Part shown: in pieces, positions 8,152-16,116 of the stretch
Position numbering within the stretch: position 1 is the stretch's first letter
Layout: each line of letters begins with the position of its first letter
Origin: an uncultured Lachnospiraceae bacterium
GTDB taxonomy: Bacteria; Bacillota; Clostridia; Lachnospirales; Lachnospiraceae
DNA length: 58,288 nt
Reading direction: 5' to 3'
Assembly: GCA_947384285.1 (NCBI GenBank)
Contig: CANDGI010000018.1
Coordinates: 1-58,288 of the forward strand
Notes under the pieces: generated by a model
What the model was told of the DNA's origin: nothing
Databases searched by the model: none
Seen by the model: the letters and a program-made list of their open reading frames with translations, nothing else
Translations under genes and position numbers: made by a program

Positions 8152-9105
8152 ATGTCTGATTTAGGAAAACCGCAGAACACCATAGCGGTATTGCAAAAAT
8201 ATAACTTTAATTTTCAAAAAAAATTCGGACAGAATTTCCTGATTGATACCAGGGTTCTGGACAGGATTATTAATGCGGCGGAAATTACCAAGGAGGATTT
8301 TGTATTGGAAATCGGCCCGGGAATTGGAACAATGACCCAATATCTCTGTGAAAGAGCCAAAGAAGTGGCTGCGGTGGAGATTGACAGGAACTTGATTCCG
8401 ATTCTAAGTGATACGTTAAGTGAATATCAAAATGTAGAAGTATGGAATGAGGACATCCTGAAAGTAGATTTAAACCGCCTGGCGCTGGAAAAGAACCAAG
8501 GCAGACCCATTAAAGTGGTGGCAAATCTCCCCTATTACATCACAACCCCTATTATTATGAGACTATTTGAAAGCCATGTCCCGGTAGAGAGCATTACGGT
8601 TATGGTGCAGAAGGAAGTAGCGGAACGAATGCAGGCAAAGCCTGGAACGAAGGACTATGGAGCACTATCCCTGGCAGTCCAGTATTATGCCAAACCAGAG
8701 GTGGTTGCTTATGTGCCCCCCAATTGCTTCATTCCCCGTCCAAAAGTAGGAAGTGCAGTGATATGCTTAACCCGGCATGAGGAAAAAATAGTGCAGGCGG
8801 AGGATGAAGATTTCATGTTCCGCATCATCCGCGCCTCCTTCAACCAAAGACGCAAAACACTGGTAAACGCCCTAAACAATGCGCCCAGCCTCCCGCTAGA
8901 AAAAGAACAGATTGTAACTACCCTGGAAGAGATGGGGTTACATCCCAATATCCGAGGAGAAGCCCTAACCTTAGAACAGTTTGCACAACTAAGCAACCAA
9001 TTGAATTCAAAAGCAGACAATCCAGCAGCGGACAACCTATCTTTCGATACCCAGGAAAGACCGGATGGCTCTTTGCCTAAGCAGACCATTCATGGGCGTC
9101 CTTAG
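8152..9105 (+). CDS. rsmA: 16S rRNA dimethyladenosine transferase KsgA/RsmA
   Basis: Dimethylates two adjacent adenosines in the 3' hairpin of 16S rRNA late in 30S assembly. ATG 8152 follows AAGGAAGG; the longer frame to 8035 lacks an RBS. Residues: KKFGQNFL, SAM motif LEIGPGIGTMTQYL, ENDxx-type acidic motif VEIDRNLI, catalytic NLPYYITTPI, and the C-terminal FNQRRKTL. The family usually ends shortly after the TLEQFAxLSN motif; here about 30 more residues follow, encoded by a sequence (9027-9094) that is also present in non-coding form at 20778-20832. This tail is therefore probably repeat-derived and not part of the conserved enzyme. Confidence 0.95.
   Translation: MSDLGKPQNTIAVLQKYNFNFQKKFGQNFLIDTRVLDRIINAAEITKEDFVLEIGPGIGTMTQYLCERAKEVAAVEIDRNLIPILSDTLSEYQNVEVWNEDILKVDLNRLALEKNQGRPIKVVANLPYYITTPIIMRLFESHVPVESITVMVQKEVAERMQAKPGTKDYGALSLAVQYYAKPEVVAYVPPNCFIPRPKVGSAVICLTRHEEKIVQAEDEDFMFRIIRASFNQRRKTLVNALNNAPSLPLEKEQIVTTLEEMGLHPNIRGEALTLEQFAQLSNQLNSKADNPAADNLSFDTQERPDGSLPKQTIHGRP
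9027..9094 (+). repeat. repeat forming the 3' end of rsmA, shared with 20778-20832
   Basis: AGCGGACAA...TTTCGATAC.CAG.AAAG and, further on, TTCATG occur in the same order at 9027-9094 and 20778-20832. In the first site it is translated as the KsgA tail, in the second it is intergenic. Confidence 0.55.
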
Positions 9106-9155
9106 TGAAGGCAGAATCCATATACAAAAAATTCGTTGCAATTTTAAGAGACTGT

Positions 9156-9950
9156 TCAAGAACCCCTTGTGAATTCAATAACATCCTGTTGGAATCTCTT
9201 TAAAATATTCTGATTCTGCAATTTAGGATTAATCCTGGCTTCAATGGCAATATTTTCAAAAAATGTGCACCAAAGTTTTTGATATTCCAATTCCTCCGGG
9301 GAAAACCGGCCTAACATCTCCTGGTTCAGATCCTGTGTATCTGTAAGAAAAAATCCTTTTCCCTTTGGATGTAATGCAGCCTGGTTATGGGATGCGTCAT
9401 AAATCATAAAATTTTCCTCTGGGAGACGGTCAGAGAAATGTTCTCCAAGGAAGGGAAGCACCTGGTTTTTCGGATGAATCCTTGCAAACAGCAGGCCGTT
9501 TTCCAGTTCCTGGAACCGGAGAAACCCCAGCAGGTGGTGCGCTTCGTTTCCAGCCTTTCTGGAAAGATGGAAGACCCGGTTTACATAAGGCTCTCCCAGA
9601 TAATTCAGGACTTTGCTGCCATCTTTTAAAGCCAGGGCCAGGACAATGGTGTGGTAAATGGCATCGGCCTTGTCCATGGCTTTTTTCCTGCCATGGTTTT
9701 CCTCCAGGGCACAGGCTGCCTGGCAGATTTCCGTATAGGTTTCTTCCCCAAGGCGCGCCCTAAGTGTGCGGGCTACTTTTTCACTTTTTTCATAGTCTGT
9801 TTCCACGGTAATATATTCGCTGAATAAGGTGTAATTATCCGGCGGACAGGTGGTAAGGGAGATATTTGCATGCCCGTATCTGCTGGCCCAGGCATCGTAT
9901 ATGCCGGTGAAAATACTGTCGATGTTATCTTCGCAGAGAAATATATACAT
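9156..9950 (-). CDS. DUF4130-type putative DNA metabolism protein (partner of radical SAM protein)
   Basis: 264-aa protein that I recognise as the TIGR03915 type (probable DNA metabolism protein, DUF4130), almost always next to a radical SAM protein. ATG 9950 gives the family start MYIFLCEDNIDSIFTGIYDAW; the frame extends to 9998 but into the inverted repeat. Family features visible: YTEICQAAC, DAIYHTIVLAL, HLSRKAGNEAHHLLGFLRF, HPKNQVLPFLGEHFSDR, YQKLWCTFFENIAIEARINPKLQ. Family members are often fused to or beside uracil-DNA glycosylase-like domains; no glycosylase domain is present here. Biochemical function is unproven. It lies 114 bp downstream of the radical SAM gene. Confidence 0.85.
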   Translation of the reverse strand: MYIFLCEDNIDSIFTGIYDAWASRYGHANISLTTCPPDNYTLFSEYITVETDYEKSEKVARTLRARLGEETYTEICQAACALEENHGRKKAMDKADAIYHTIVLALALKDGSKVLNYLGEPYVNRVFHLSRKAGNEAHHLLGFLRFQELENGLLFARIHPKNQVLPFLGEHFSDRLPEENFMIYDASHNQAALHPKGKGFFLTDTQDLNQEMLGRFSPEELEYQKLWCTFFENIAIEARINPKLQNQNILKRFQQDVIEFTRGS

Positions 9951-9995
9951 AAGGGGGTCCTTTCCTTGTCTTACTTTGTATGGCAGCGGATGTTT

Positions 9996-10056
9996 CAAAT
10001 ATTGAGGTACGGACGGAAAGGGAGGACGGCCCTTTCCGTCCGTACCTCAATATTTG
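9996..10056. repeat. 27-bp perfect inverted repeat with 7-base loop
   Basis: 9996-10022 and 10030-10056 are perfect reverse complements (arms contain ATTGAGGTACGGACGGAAAG), separated by AGGACGG. No T-run follows on either side. It sits between the two genes of the putative repair pair. Confidence 0.92.
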
Positions 10057-10064
10057 GCGGGTTC

Positions 10065-11417
10065 TTAGATGGAGGATACTCGCTGGCCTGGAGGGAGAAT
10101 CTGGGTGTCGGTTAATTGGAAATCAGAGCGCATCTCTTTGTCGAAAAAGCTGAGCTGTTGATATCCTCCTTCCCGGATATCCCGGGGAATCTGGGTTTTG
10201 TCCCGCATAAGGTTTTCACAGATGTAGTTTTCTTCCAGTTTGGTATTGTACATCATTTTGCCGGAACAGGTGATGAAATATAGGGCGCGTTTTAAGACTA
10301 CGCCGATTTTTTTTAAGTCCTCAAAGGTGAGCCGGTTTCTTTTGCGTGCTTTTACAATCCGTTCTGCAGATTTGTAGCCAATGCCAGGCACCCGCAGCAA
10401 TGTCTGATAGGATGCCTGGTTGATTTCTACAGGAAAGAATTCCAGATGGCGCAATGCCCAATCACATTTTGGATCTAAAAAAATATTAAAGTCCGGGCGG
10501 TCTTCCGACAGAAGTTCTGAAACATGGAAGTGATAATAGCGCAGCAGCCAGTCCGCCTGATAAAGCCGGTGTTCCCGCAAAAGAGGAGGGCCGCCGGGGA
10601 GGGCGGGCAGGTTGGAGTTGCCGTTTACATTCACAAATGCAGAGTAAAACACGCGCTTTAGCTGGAATTTTTGATAAAGGTTTTCAGCAACGCTCATAAT
10701 TTGGAAATCATTTTCCGGGGTGGCTCCGATAATCATCTGGGTAGACTGCCCGGCAGGGACAAACCGGGGTGTTTCCCGGTAGACCATCAATTCCTGCTTA
10801 TTATCTGTGATGCGGTTCTGAATCTGGCGCATGGGCCTTAGAATGGTAGACCGGGACTTGCAGGGGGCAAGCTGCCGCAGGCTGTCTGCAGTAGGAAGTT
10901 CCAGGTTAATGCTCATGCGGTCTGCCAGGAATCCGGTCTTTTCCAACAGCACCGGGTCAGCGCCAGGGATTGATTTCACATGGATATAGCCGTTAAAATG
11001 GTGAACCTGCCGAAGCTTCCAAAGGGTTTGATAGATAAGATCCATGGTATAGCTGGGGCTTATCATAATGCCGGAGCTTAGGAATAACCCTTCGATATAA
11101 TTGCGCCGGTAAAATTCCATGGTAAGGGTGCAGATTTCATCCGGGGTAAATGCGGCCCGCTTTACCTGGGAGGCACAATTGTTCAGGCAATAGGCGCAGT
11201 TAAAGATGCATTCGTTGGTCAATAATATTTTCAAAAGCGAAATACATCTTCCATCAGCCGAAAAGCTATGGCAGACGCCAGGGGCAATAGAATTCCCCAT
11301 ACCCCTGCCAGTTCCCTTCCGGTCAACACCGCTGGAGGTGCAGGCCACGTCATACTTTGCAGCATCAGATAAAATTGTCAGTTTTTCCAGTAAATCCATG
11401 TTCTTCTGCAGATTCAT
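10065..11417 (-). CDS. radical SAM protein, putative DNA modification/repair
   Basis: 450-aa radical SAM enzyme of the type annotated TIGR03916 (rSAM linked to UDG). The cluster-binding motif is CIFNCAYC (Cx3Cx2C), followed by a further NNCAS Cys. The C-terminal part has a helix-hairpin-helix DNA-binding motif, LLRVPGIGYKSAERIVKARK. Start ATG 11417 with AGAGGGAT upstream. It would use a 4Fe-4S cluster and SAM to make a radical; its substrate is assumed to be DNA because of the HhH motif and the partner gene. A LexA-like box overlies the promoter, which fits an SOS-induced repair role. Confidence 0.88.
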   Translation of the reverse strand: MNLQKNMDLLEKLTILSDAAKYDVACTSSGVDRKGTGRGMGNSIAPGVCHSFSADGRCISLLKILLTNECIFNCAYCLNNCASQVKRAAFTPDEICTLTMEFYRRNYIEGLFLSSGIMISPSYTMDLIYQTLWKLRQVHHFNGYIHVKSIPGADPVLLEKTGFLADRMSINLELPTADSLRQLAPCKSRSTILRPMRQIQNRITDNKQELMVYRETPRFVPAGQSTQMIIGATPENDFQIMSVAENLYQKFQLKRVFYSAFVNVNGNSNLPALPGGPPLLREHRLYQADWLLRYYHFHVSELLSEDRPDFNIFLDPKCDWALRHLEFFPVEINQASYQTLLRVPGIGYKSAERIVKARKRNRLTFEDLKKIGVVLKRALYFITCSGKMMYNTKLEENYICENLMRDKTQIPRDIREGGYQQLSFFDKEMRSDFQLTDTQILPPGQRVSSI

Positions 11418-11458
11418 AACAGTTATCCCTCTCCTTGCAAATATACCTGAAACAAACG

Positions 11459-11472
11459 CGAACTAACGTTCT
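11459..11472. promoter_or_regulatory. LexA (DinR) box upstream of the radical SAM gene
   Basis: CGAACTAACGTTCT holds the core GAAC-N4-GTTC of the Gram-positive SOS box. It lies about 6 bases downstream of the predicted -10 on the minus strand, over the expected start of transcription. Confidence 0.7.
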
Positions 11473-11478
11473 AAAAAC

Positions 11479-11507
11479 AGAATAACACAATAAAAGTGAA
11501 AATGCAA
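11479..11507 (-). promoter_or_regulatory. promoter of the radical SAM / DUF4130 operon
   Basis: On the minus strand TTGCAT (11507-11502), 17-base spacer, TATTCT (11484-11479), directly followed by the LexA-like box. Confidence 0.6.
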
Positions 11508-11555
11508 GAGAAAAAAGAACATTTGTTTGAAAAATCATTCTCACAAAAACCTTAC

Positions 11556-11792
11556 TTATTCCCAGCTAAGATATGCTTGACAAATATCCCCAGAAACAGT
11601 TTTCCGGATAGACTCATACGCGCTCTGGGCAGCCTTTGCCATGATTGCCTGGTCTTCCTGGGAAAGATCCTGAAAAAAGCCGTCGTTTACAATCAGGGAA
11701 ATAAGATGCGGCAGATGATTGGCTTCCACCACGTAATCCTGCTGCGTGTAGAGCTTGTTTGAGTCAATGGCTTCGCAGGGATTTCCCCCTTC
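11556..11792 (-). pseudogene. remnant of a TRAP substrate-binding protein (DctP), C-terminal part
   Basis: Directly after the dctM stop the minus strand reads 78 codons without a stop and without an early start codon. The translation contains EAIDSNKLYTQQDYVVEANH, then HLISLIVNDGFFQDLSQEDQ and AIMAKAAQSAYESIRK, which matches the C-terminal third of DctP proteins. The first two thirds, including signal peptide, are missing. A complete DctP gene is not found in the window. This is a 5' truncation, probably by a deletion that joined dctM to the end of dctP. The surviving part is intact, so the event may be recent. Confidence 0.8.
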
Positions 11793-13082
11793 CTATATCA
11801 ATGCCAGAGAAAGCGCCGGAATAAATGTGATGAGAAGCAGCGCAGCTAAAAAGTATCCAATCATAGGCAGCGCCTTCTGGGCAATCTCTGTGACAGGGAT
11901 GTCGGTCAGCGAGCTTGCTACAAACAGGTTGACTCCGATTGGAGGAGTGACGAACCCGATGGCAAGGTTCACCACCATAATGGTTCCGAACTGAACCGGA
12001 TCCATTCCCAGGTTTTCCACAATGGGGAGAAGAATCGGCGTTAAAATCAGGATAGCCGGCGTGGTGTCCATAATCATGCCCACAATCAGAAGGAAGGCAT
12101 TGATAATCAAAAGAATCATCACTGGATTATGGAAATTTGCACTGATAAATCCACTGACAGTCTGGGGAACCTGCATCAGCGTCAGGACTCTTGAAAAAGC
12201 GATGGAGGTGGCCAGAATAAACAGGATTGGCGTAAAGGTCTTGATTGCTTCTACAAAAATATTCCAGATATCTTTTACTTTTATGCTTTTATAAACAACC
12301 ATGCTGATGAACAGCGCGTAAAATACAGAGATGACCGCAGCTTCTGTAGGCGACGCCACACCGCTGTAGATGCATCCCAGGATGATAACCGGGCTTAGAA
12401 TGGAGAAAAAGCTTTCCCGCAATACCTGGAATAGTCCTTTGTCGTGCAACTTCTTGACCTCTGCACGGATTTTTTCTTTGTCTTCCCCGTTCTTTTTACA
12501 GTAAAGAATGGTGTAGACCATCAAAAGGCCGCCAATTATAAGGCCGGGGATGATTCCGGCAAGGAACAGGCTGCTGACCGAGGCGCCGCTTGCCATGCCG
12601 TACATGATGAAGGGAATGCTGGGCGGAATGATAACGCCAAGCCCTCCGGCTACAGCAACCACGGAGGTGGTAAAGGTAAGGTCATATCCAAGGCTTGCCA
12701 GGATTGGTATGGTCATGCTGCCCACAGCGGCAACCGTGGCCGGTGCAGAACCAGAAATTGCCCCATAAAACAGGCAGGTTACAATGACTGCACAGGGCAT
12801 GCCCGCCGTCCGGTTTCCTAAAAAGAAGGCGAATACGTCAAATAGTTTTCTGGAAATTCCGCCCTTTGCCATGATAATGCCCGACAGAACAAACATGGGA
12901 ACCGCAAGCAGCGGAAAAGAGTCCAGGCCGCCAAACATGGCGCGGGTCAGATATTTTGCTCCCACCGTAAAAGATGGGTCAAAAACGGAGGGGAGAACCG
13001 CGGTAATTCCAAGGGTAATCGATACGGGAATGGCAATGATAAGCCCGATTACAAAGATGATAAACAGTAAAGCAGCTGGCAT
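11793..13082 (-). CDS. dctM: TRAP transporter large permease DctM
   Basis: Large membrane subunit (429 aa, about 12 hydrophobic segments) of a sodium-driven TRAP importer. Typical DctM stretches: SFPLLAVPMFVLSGIIMAKGG, GAISGSAPATVAAVGSMTIP, GVIIPPSIPFIMYG, TPAILILTPILLPI and NLAIGFVTPPIGVNLF. AAAGGAGG in the end of dctQ serves ATG 13082, which directly follows the dctQ stop. With DctQ it should form the membrane complex, but the partner DctP in this locus is only a remnant. Confidence 0.95.
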   Translation of the reverse strand: MPAALLFIIFVIGLIIAIPVSITLGITAVLPSVFDPSFTVGAKYLTRAMFGGLDSFPLLAVPMFVLSGIIMAKGGISRKLFDVFAFFLGNRTAGMPCAVIVTCLFYGAISGSAPATVAAVGSMTIPILASLGYDLTFTTSVVAVAGGLGVIIPPSIPFIMYGMASGASVSSLFLAGIIPGLIIGGLLMVYTILYCKKNGEDKEKIRAEVKKLHDKGLFQVLRESFFSILSPVIILGCIYSGVASPTEAAVISVFYALFISMVVYKSIKVKDIWNIFVEAIKTFTPILFILATSIAFSRVLTLMQVPQTVSGFISANFHNPVMILLIINAFLLIVGMIMDTTPAILILTPILLPIVENLGMDPVQFGTIMVVNLAIGFVTPPIGVNLFVASSLTDIPVTEIAQKALPMIGYFLAALLLITFIPALSLALI

Positions 13083-13706
13083 TTAGTCGTCCTCCTTTCC
13101 TGAAGGTTTCCTGTGGTGGAAAGAAACGCCGGAGGCGTCAGCGGCAGAGCCTGGGTGAATGTCTGCGTTTGCTTCAATAAATGATTCTGGCGTATTTCTT
13201 TCCGGGTGTGCCGGATCGAATACATTATCCCCTCTGGCAATGCGGAATTCAATAATCCAGCGCTGGAGAATCCGAAATGCAGTCAAAATAAAAGATACGA
13301 GAGGCGCAGCCTGGATATAGTACATGGGAATTGCGCAGGCAGGGGAAACTTGTCCGCTTTCAACAGCGGATATCATATAGGAAAATGCAAAAGGAATCAT
13401 ATATAGAAAGAATATAAGCTCAAACGTGTGGTTGACTATCTTAAAAATCGCTTTTCCACGCCGGGGAAACATAGCGACAAACTGTTCAATTTTAATAGAG
13501 AGACATTTTTTACTGCAATAGCTTACACTGATAAAACCGCTCCATATAAACAGGTAGCGGGTTAATTCTTCAGACCAGGACAAAGACATGGCGAGAGCAT
13601 ACCGGCAGAAAACCTGTATGCCCATGATGCCTGTCATCCCCATCAGAAGGACTACCAGAACAAACTCTTCCAGATACTCGTCCATCCAATGAATGAATTT
13701 TTTCAT
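13083..13706 (-). CDS. dctQ: TRAP transporter small permease DctQ
   Basis: Small membrane subunit (207 aa) with four hydrophobic segments in the first 150 residues and the DctQ motif QVFCRYALAMSLSWSEELTRYLFIW; YCSKKCLSIKIEQF follows where the family has a G-H motif. The C-terminal 60 residues are hydrophilic and longer than usual. Its stop codon abuts the dctM start, so they are translationally linked. Confidence 0.9.
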   Translation of the reverse strand: MKKFIHWMDEYLEEFVLVVLLMGMTGIMGIQVFCRYALAMSLSWSEELTRYLFIWSGFISVSYCSKKCLSIKIEQFVAMFPRRGKAIFKIVNHTFELIFFLYMIPFAFSYMISAVESGQVSPACAIPMYYIQAAPLVSFILTAFRILQRWIIEFRIARGDNVFDPAHPERNTPESFIEANADIHPGSAADASGVSFHHRKPSGKEDD

Positions 13707-13733
13707 ATCAATTACTCTCCATCTTTTTTGTTT

Positions 13734-14204
13734 TTACAACTGGCCTTCGTCTATCATCAGGCGGAACATATGCATAGCAGCCTTGTAACTGTTTTTCCCA
13801 AAGCCTGCTACCTGGCCGATACACTCAGGCGCGGTAACTGAGGTATGGCGGAAGGTGTCTCTGCCATGAATGTTGGACATATGTATTTCAATGGCTGGAA
13901 CCAGGGTATGTACGGATTCCAGAGCGTCCATAAGCGCATAACTGTAGTGGGTAAAAGCGCCGGGATTGATGGCAAGAGGAATCTTAACGCCTGTCTTTTC
14001 TGCTTCGTAGTAAAGGGACTGGAGATAATCGATGATTGCCCCTTCCCCGTTGTTCTGGTAAGCTGTCACCTCAAAATCCAGAGAAGCGCCATACTCCGTT
14101 AATTCTTGAATCAGTCCGTCATAAGTCTGGGAACCGTACTGGGTCTTGTTGCGGATTCCGTAGAAATTGTTGTTTGGTCCATTGATGATTACTAATTTTC
14201 TCAT
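13734..14204 (-). CDS. type II 3-dehydroquinate dehydratase-like enzyme
   Basis: 156-aa protein of the AroQ (type II dehydroquinase) family. Conserved features: INGPNNNFYGIR...YG (the family has GPNLNxLGxREPxxYG), NNGEGAIIDYLQ (usual SNHEGELID), INPGAFTHYSYALMDAL with the active-site His, IEIHMSNIHGRDTFRHTS with Glu, His and both Arg. Some positions differ from biosynthetic AroQ (EP after the Arg is NK, and NHEG is NGEG). It lies inside a catabolic operon with a TRAP importer and a CoA-transferase, not in an aro cluster, so it may act on a dehydroquinate-like dietary acid. That role is inference. Confidence 0.85.
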   Translation of the reverse strand: MRKLVIINGPNNNFYGIRNKTQYGSQTYDGLIQELTEYGASLDFEVTAYQNNGEGAIIDYLQSLYYEAEKTGVKIPLAINPGAFTHYSYALMDALESVHTLVPAIEIHMSNIHGRDTFRHTSVTAPECIGQVAGFGKNSYKAAMHMFRLMIDEGQL

Positions 14205-14236
14205 AAATATCTGCTCCTTTTCTCCTCTATTTTTCT

Positions 14237-14279
14237 GGTAATAGCAAAACGTCTATAAAGCCAGCGTTTCGCTATTACC
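14237..14279. repeat. 15-bp inverted repeat between the VOC and AroQ-like genes
   Basis: GGTAATAGCAAAACG (14237-14251) pairs with CGTTTCGCTATTACC (14265-14279) with one mismatch, 13-base loop. No T-run follows on the minus strand, so it is more likely an RNA processing or stabilising hairpin than a terminator. Confidence 0.6.
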
Positions 14280-14312
14280 TATATATTTCCACTAAATTCC
14301 AGGATTATGCAT

Positions 14313-14684
14313 CTAAATCCAGGGCTTTGCCTGAATCATATTGTGGATTTCCTCGGGGTTTCCCTGGACGATTTCAATACACATGCCATCTGGCAGGCGA
14401 ATCCAGTTTTTTCCGGCTTCCATTTCGGTTACATTCCACTGATAGGCTTTGGCAATGGTTCCTTCATAATCCTCCGGCATAATGCCAAGATGGTCGCTGC
14501 GTCCTTCCGGGCCTTCAAAATCCAAATCCTCATTTAATTGAATTCCAGCTAGAAGCCAGACCTTCCTGTGGGGTGCGCTTCCCATCTGGGAGCGGACCGG
14601 CATGCCGAATACCTCCTCAAAAAAGCGGATATGCCAGTCCAAATCCTTTACGCGCAGTGCCATGTGTTCTAAAATAGCTCCCAT
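14313..14684 (-). CDS. VOC (glyoxalase/dioxygenase superfamily) protein
   Basis: 123-aa single-unit vicinal oxygen chelate protein: LEHMALRVKDLDWHIRFFEEVFGM at the start, a central HLGIMPEDYEG and a C-terminal IRLPDGMCIEIVQG. His in EHMALRV, His in DHLGI and Glu in CIEIVQ are candidate metal ligands in the usual positions. GGGAGA precedes ATG 14684. Members isomerise, hydrate or cleave small acids; as part of this operon it probably handles one intermediate of the same pathway. Exact reaction unknown. Confidence 0.8.
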   Translation of the reverse strand: MGAILEHMALRVKDLDWHIRFFEEVFGMPVRSQMGSAPHRKVWLLAGIQLNEDLDFEGPEGRSDHLGIMPEDYEGTIAKAYQWNVTEMEAGKNWIRLPDGMCIEIVQGNPEEIHNMIQAKPWI

Positions 14685-14703
14685 TTGCTTTTCTCCCTTC
14701 TTA

Positions 14704-15657
14704 TCAGTCTTTCAAAGACGGTTCATAGGAAAGAATATACTTCTCAATGCCTTTTACGCAGGCAGTCAGGGTTTGGTTTACCGGGGTGGGGATGCCGAAT
14801 TTCCTGCCCCATTCCACCACAGAGCCATTGATAAAGTCAACCTCTGTGGGCCGCTTTAACTCCAGGCTTTGCAGGATAGAGGTTTTGAATGTGGCAGGCA
14901 GGCCCTCGCTGGCTGCATACCATGGATATTCCGGGTCTTCTGATTTCAGCTTTACGCCTGCTGCTTTTGCAACGGCGATGCCTTCTTTAATGGCTTCTAC
15001 AGCTGTCTCCTTGATGGTCTCTTCTTCATAAAGCGGCCCGTAGGGAAGCCTGGTAATGCCGCACAGCGCTCCTGCGGCTACGTTGATAAGAAGCTTATCC
15101 CAGATAAGGCCCTGGATGTTATCGCTGACCTGGCACAGCAGCCCTGCTTTATTAAATTCGTCGCAGACTGCCTGAATCCGGTCCGTGATCTCCCCAGTCA
15201 TCTCCCCGATGTAGGTATGCTTGCCCCGGATGCCGGAGCTGACAAATCCCGGTTCCAGAAGGCGTCCGCCTACATAGGTCTTTCCGCTGATGACATTTTT
15301 GTTTCCCACAACAGAAGCAATGGTTTCCTCGTTGCCCAGGCCGTTCTGCAGGGACATTACCATGGTATCCGGTCCGATGACGCTGGTTTCTTTCAATTCT
15401 GCCACCGCGTCTTTGGTTGCAAATGATTTTACCAGCACAATGACAAGGTCTGCCTGCCCGATGCCTTCTGCGCTTGTCCTTCCATCAACCTTTACATACC
15501 AGTCTGTCTCCTCGTCCGTCATATGAAGCCCGTTCTTGTTGATGGCGTCGATGTGTTCCTTCCACATATCCACAAAATAAACTTCTGATCCGCCCTGGGC
15601 AAGGGTTCCGCCGATGGTGCTTCCCAGTGATCCCGTGCCAAGCATTACGATTTTCAT
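14704..15657 (-). CDS. ketopantoate reductase (ApbA/PanE) family dehydrogenase
   Basis: 317-aa NAD(P)-dependent 2-hydroxyacid type dehydrogenase. The Rossmann motif GTGSLGSTIGGTLAQGG is at residues 7-23; VLVKSFATKDAV carries the family Lys region, LQNGLGNEE is the nucleotide-site motif and WDKLLINVAAGALCG holds the catalytic-domain Lys. Family members reduce 2-ketopantoate or similar 2-keto acids. Located 3 bp after the MaoC gene and 19 bp before the VOC gene, so it is likely a catabolic paralogue, not PanE for CoA synthesis. Confidence 0.87.
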   Translation of the reverse strand: MKIVMLGTGSLGSTIGGTLAQGGSEVYFVDMWKEHIDAINKNGLHMTDEETDWYVKVDGRTSAEGIGQADLVIVLVKSFATKDAVAELKETSVIGPDTMVMSLQNGLGNEETIASVVGNKNVISGKTYVGGRLLEPGFVSSGIRGKHTYIGEMTGEITDRIQAVCDEFNKAGLLCQVSDNIQGLIWDKLLINVAAGALCGITRLPYGPLYEEETIKETAVEAIKEGIAVAKAAGVKLKSEDPEYPWYAASEGLPATFKTSILQSLELKRPTEVDFINGSVVEWGRKFGIPTPVNQTLTACVKGIEKYILSYEPSLKD

Positions 15658-15660
15658 AGA

Positions 15661-16116
15661 TTAGTCCTCCTCCAATGGGAAAAATTTTAAAATATGAACG
15701 GCTGCCAGAACAATTTCACCTTTTTGGTTGAATACTTCCAGCTTGGAAAAGGTCTTGTTGGTTTCCTCTTCAATCCGGTCTACCGTATATTTGCAGGTCA
15801 ATGTATCCCCGAAAAATACCGGACGGATAAAGCGAAGCCTGTCATAGCCGTAAGAAGCGCTGGGAACGGGGCTGTTTACCTGCTCCTGGATTTTTGTGGA
15901 AGCAGTACAGCCGATGGCAAAGGTAAGGATTCCATGGACAATACGCGTTCCATACATGGTGTGCTTCATAAATTCTTCGTTGAAATGCATCTGGCTGTAG
16001 TCTGCGGTGATGCCGCCGAACAGATATACGTCTGTTTCCGTTACAGTCTTGGTAAATGAGGCTGTATCGCCTACTTTTAATGGAATATCTACTTTCTTAA
16101 TCTCTTTTGCTGCCAT
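15661..16116 (-). CDS. MaoC-like (hot-dog fold) enoyl-CoA hydratase/dehydratase
   Basis: 151-aa hot-dog protein. The sequence has the hydratase layout: GDTASFTKTVTETDVYLFGGITAD then MHFNEEF, with the Asp and His in the place of the D-x4-H catalytic pair, followed by IVHGILTFAIG. It would add water to, or remove it from, an acyl-CoA. Start ATG 16116 lies 20 bp inside the CoA-transferase gene, showing translational coupling. The pairing with a CoA-transferase indicates that the substrate acid is processed as a CoA thioester. Confidence 0.85.
   Translation of the reverse strand: MAAKEIKKVDIPLKVGDTASFTKTVTETDVYLFGGITADYSQMHFNEEFMKHTMYGTRIVHGILTFAIGCTASTKIQEQVNSPVPSASYGYDRLRFIRPVFFGDTLTCKYTVDRIEEETNKTFSKLEVFNQKGEIVLAAVHILKFFPLEED

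Noticed and set aside
9951-9998. 16-residue extension of the DUF4130 protein
   Set aside because: The extra codons run into the 27-bp inverted repeat and lack an RBS; the family start is MYIFLCEDN.
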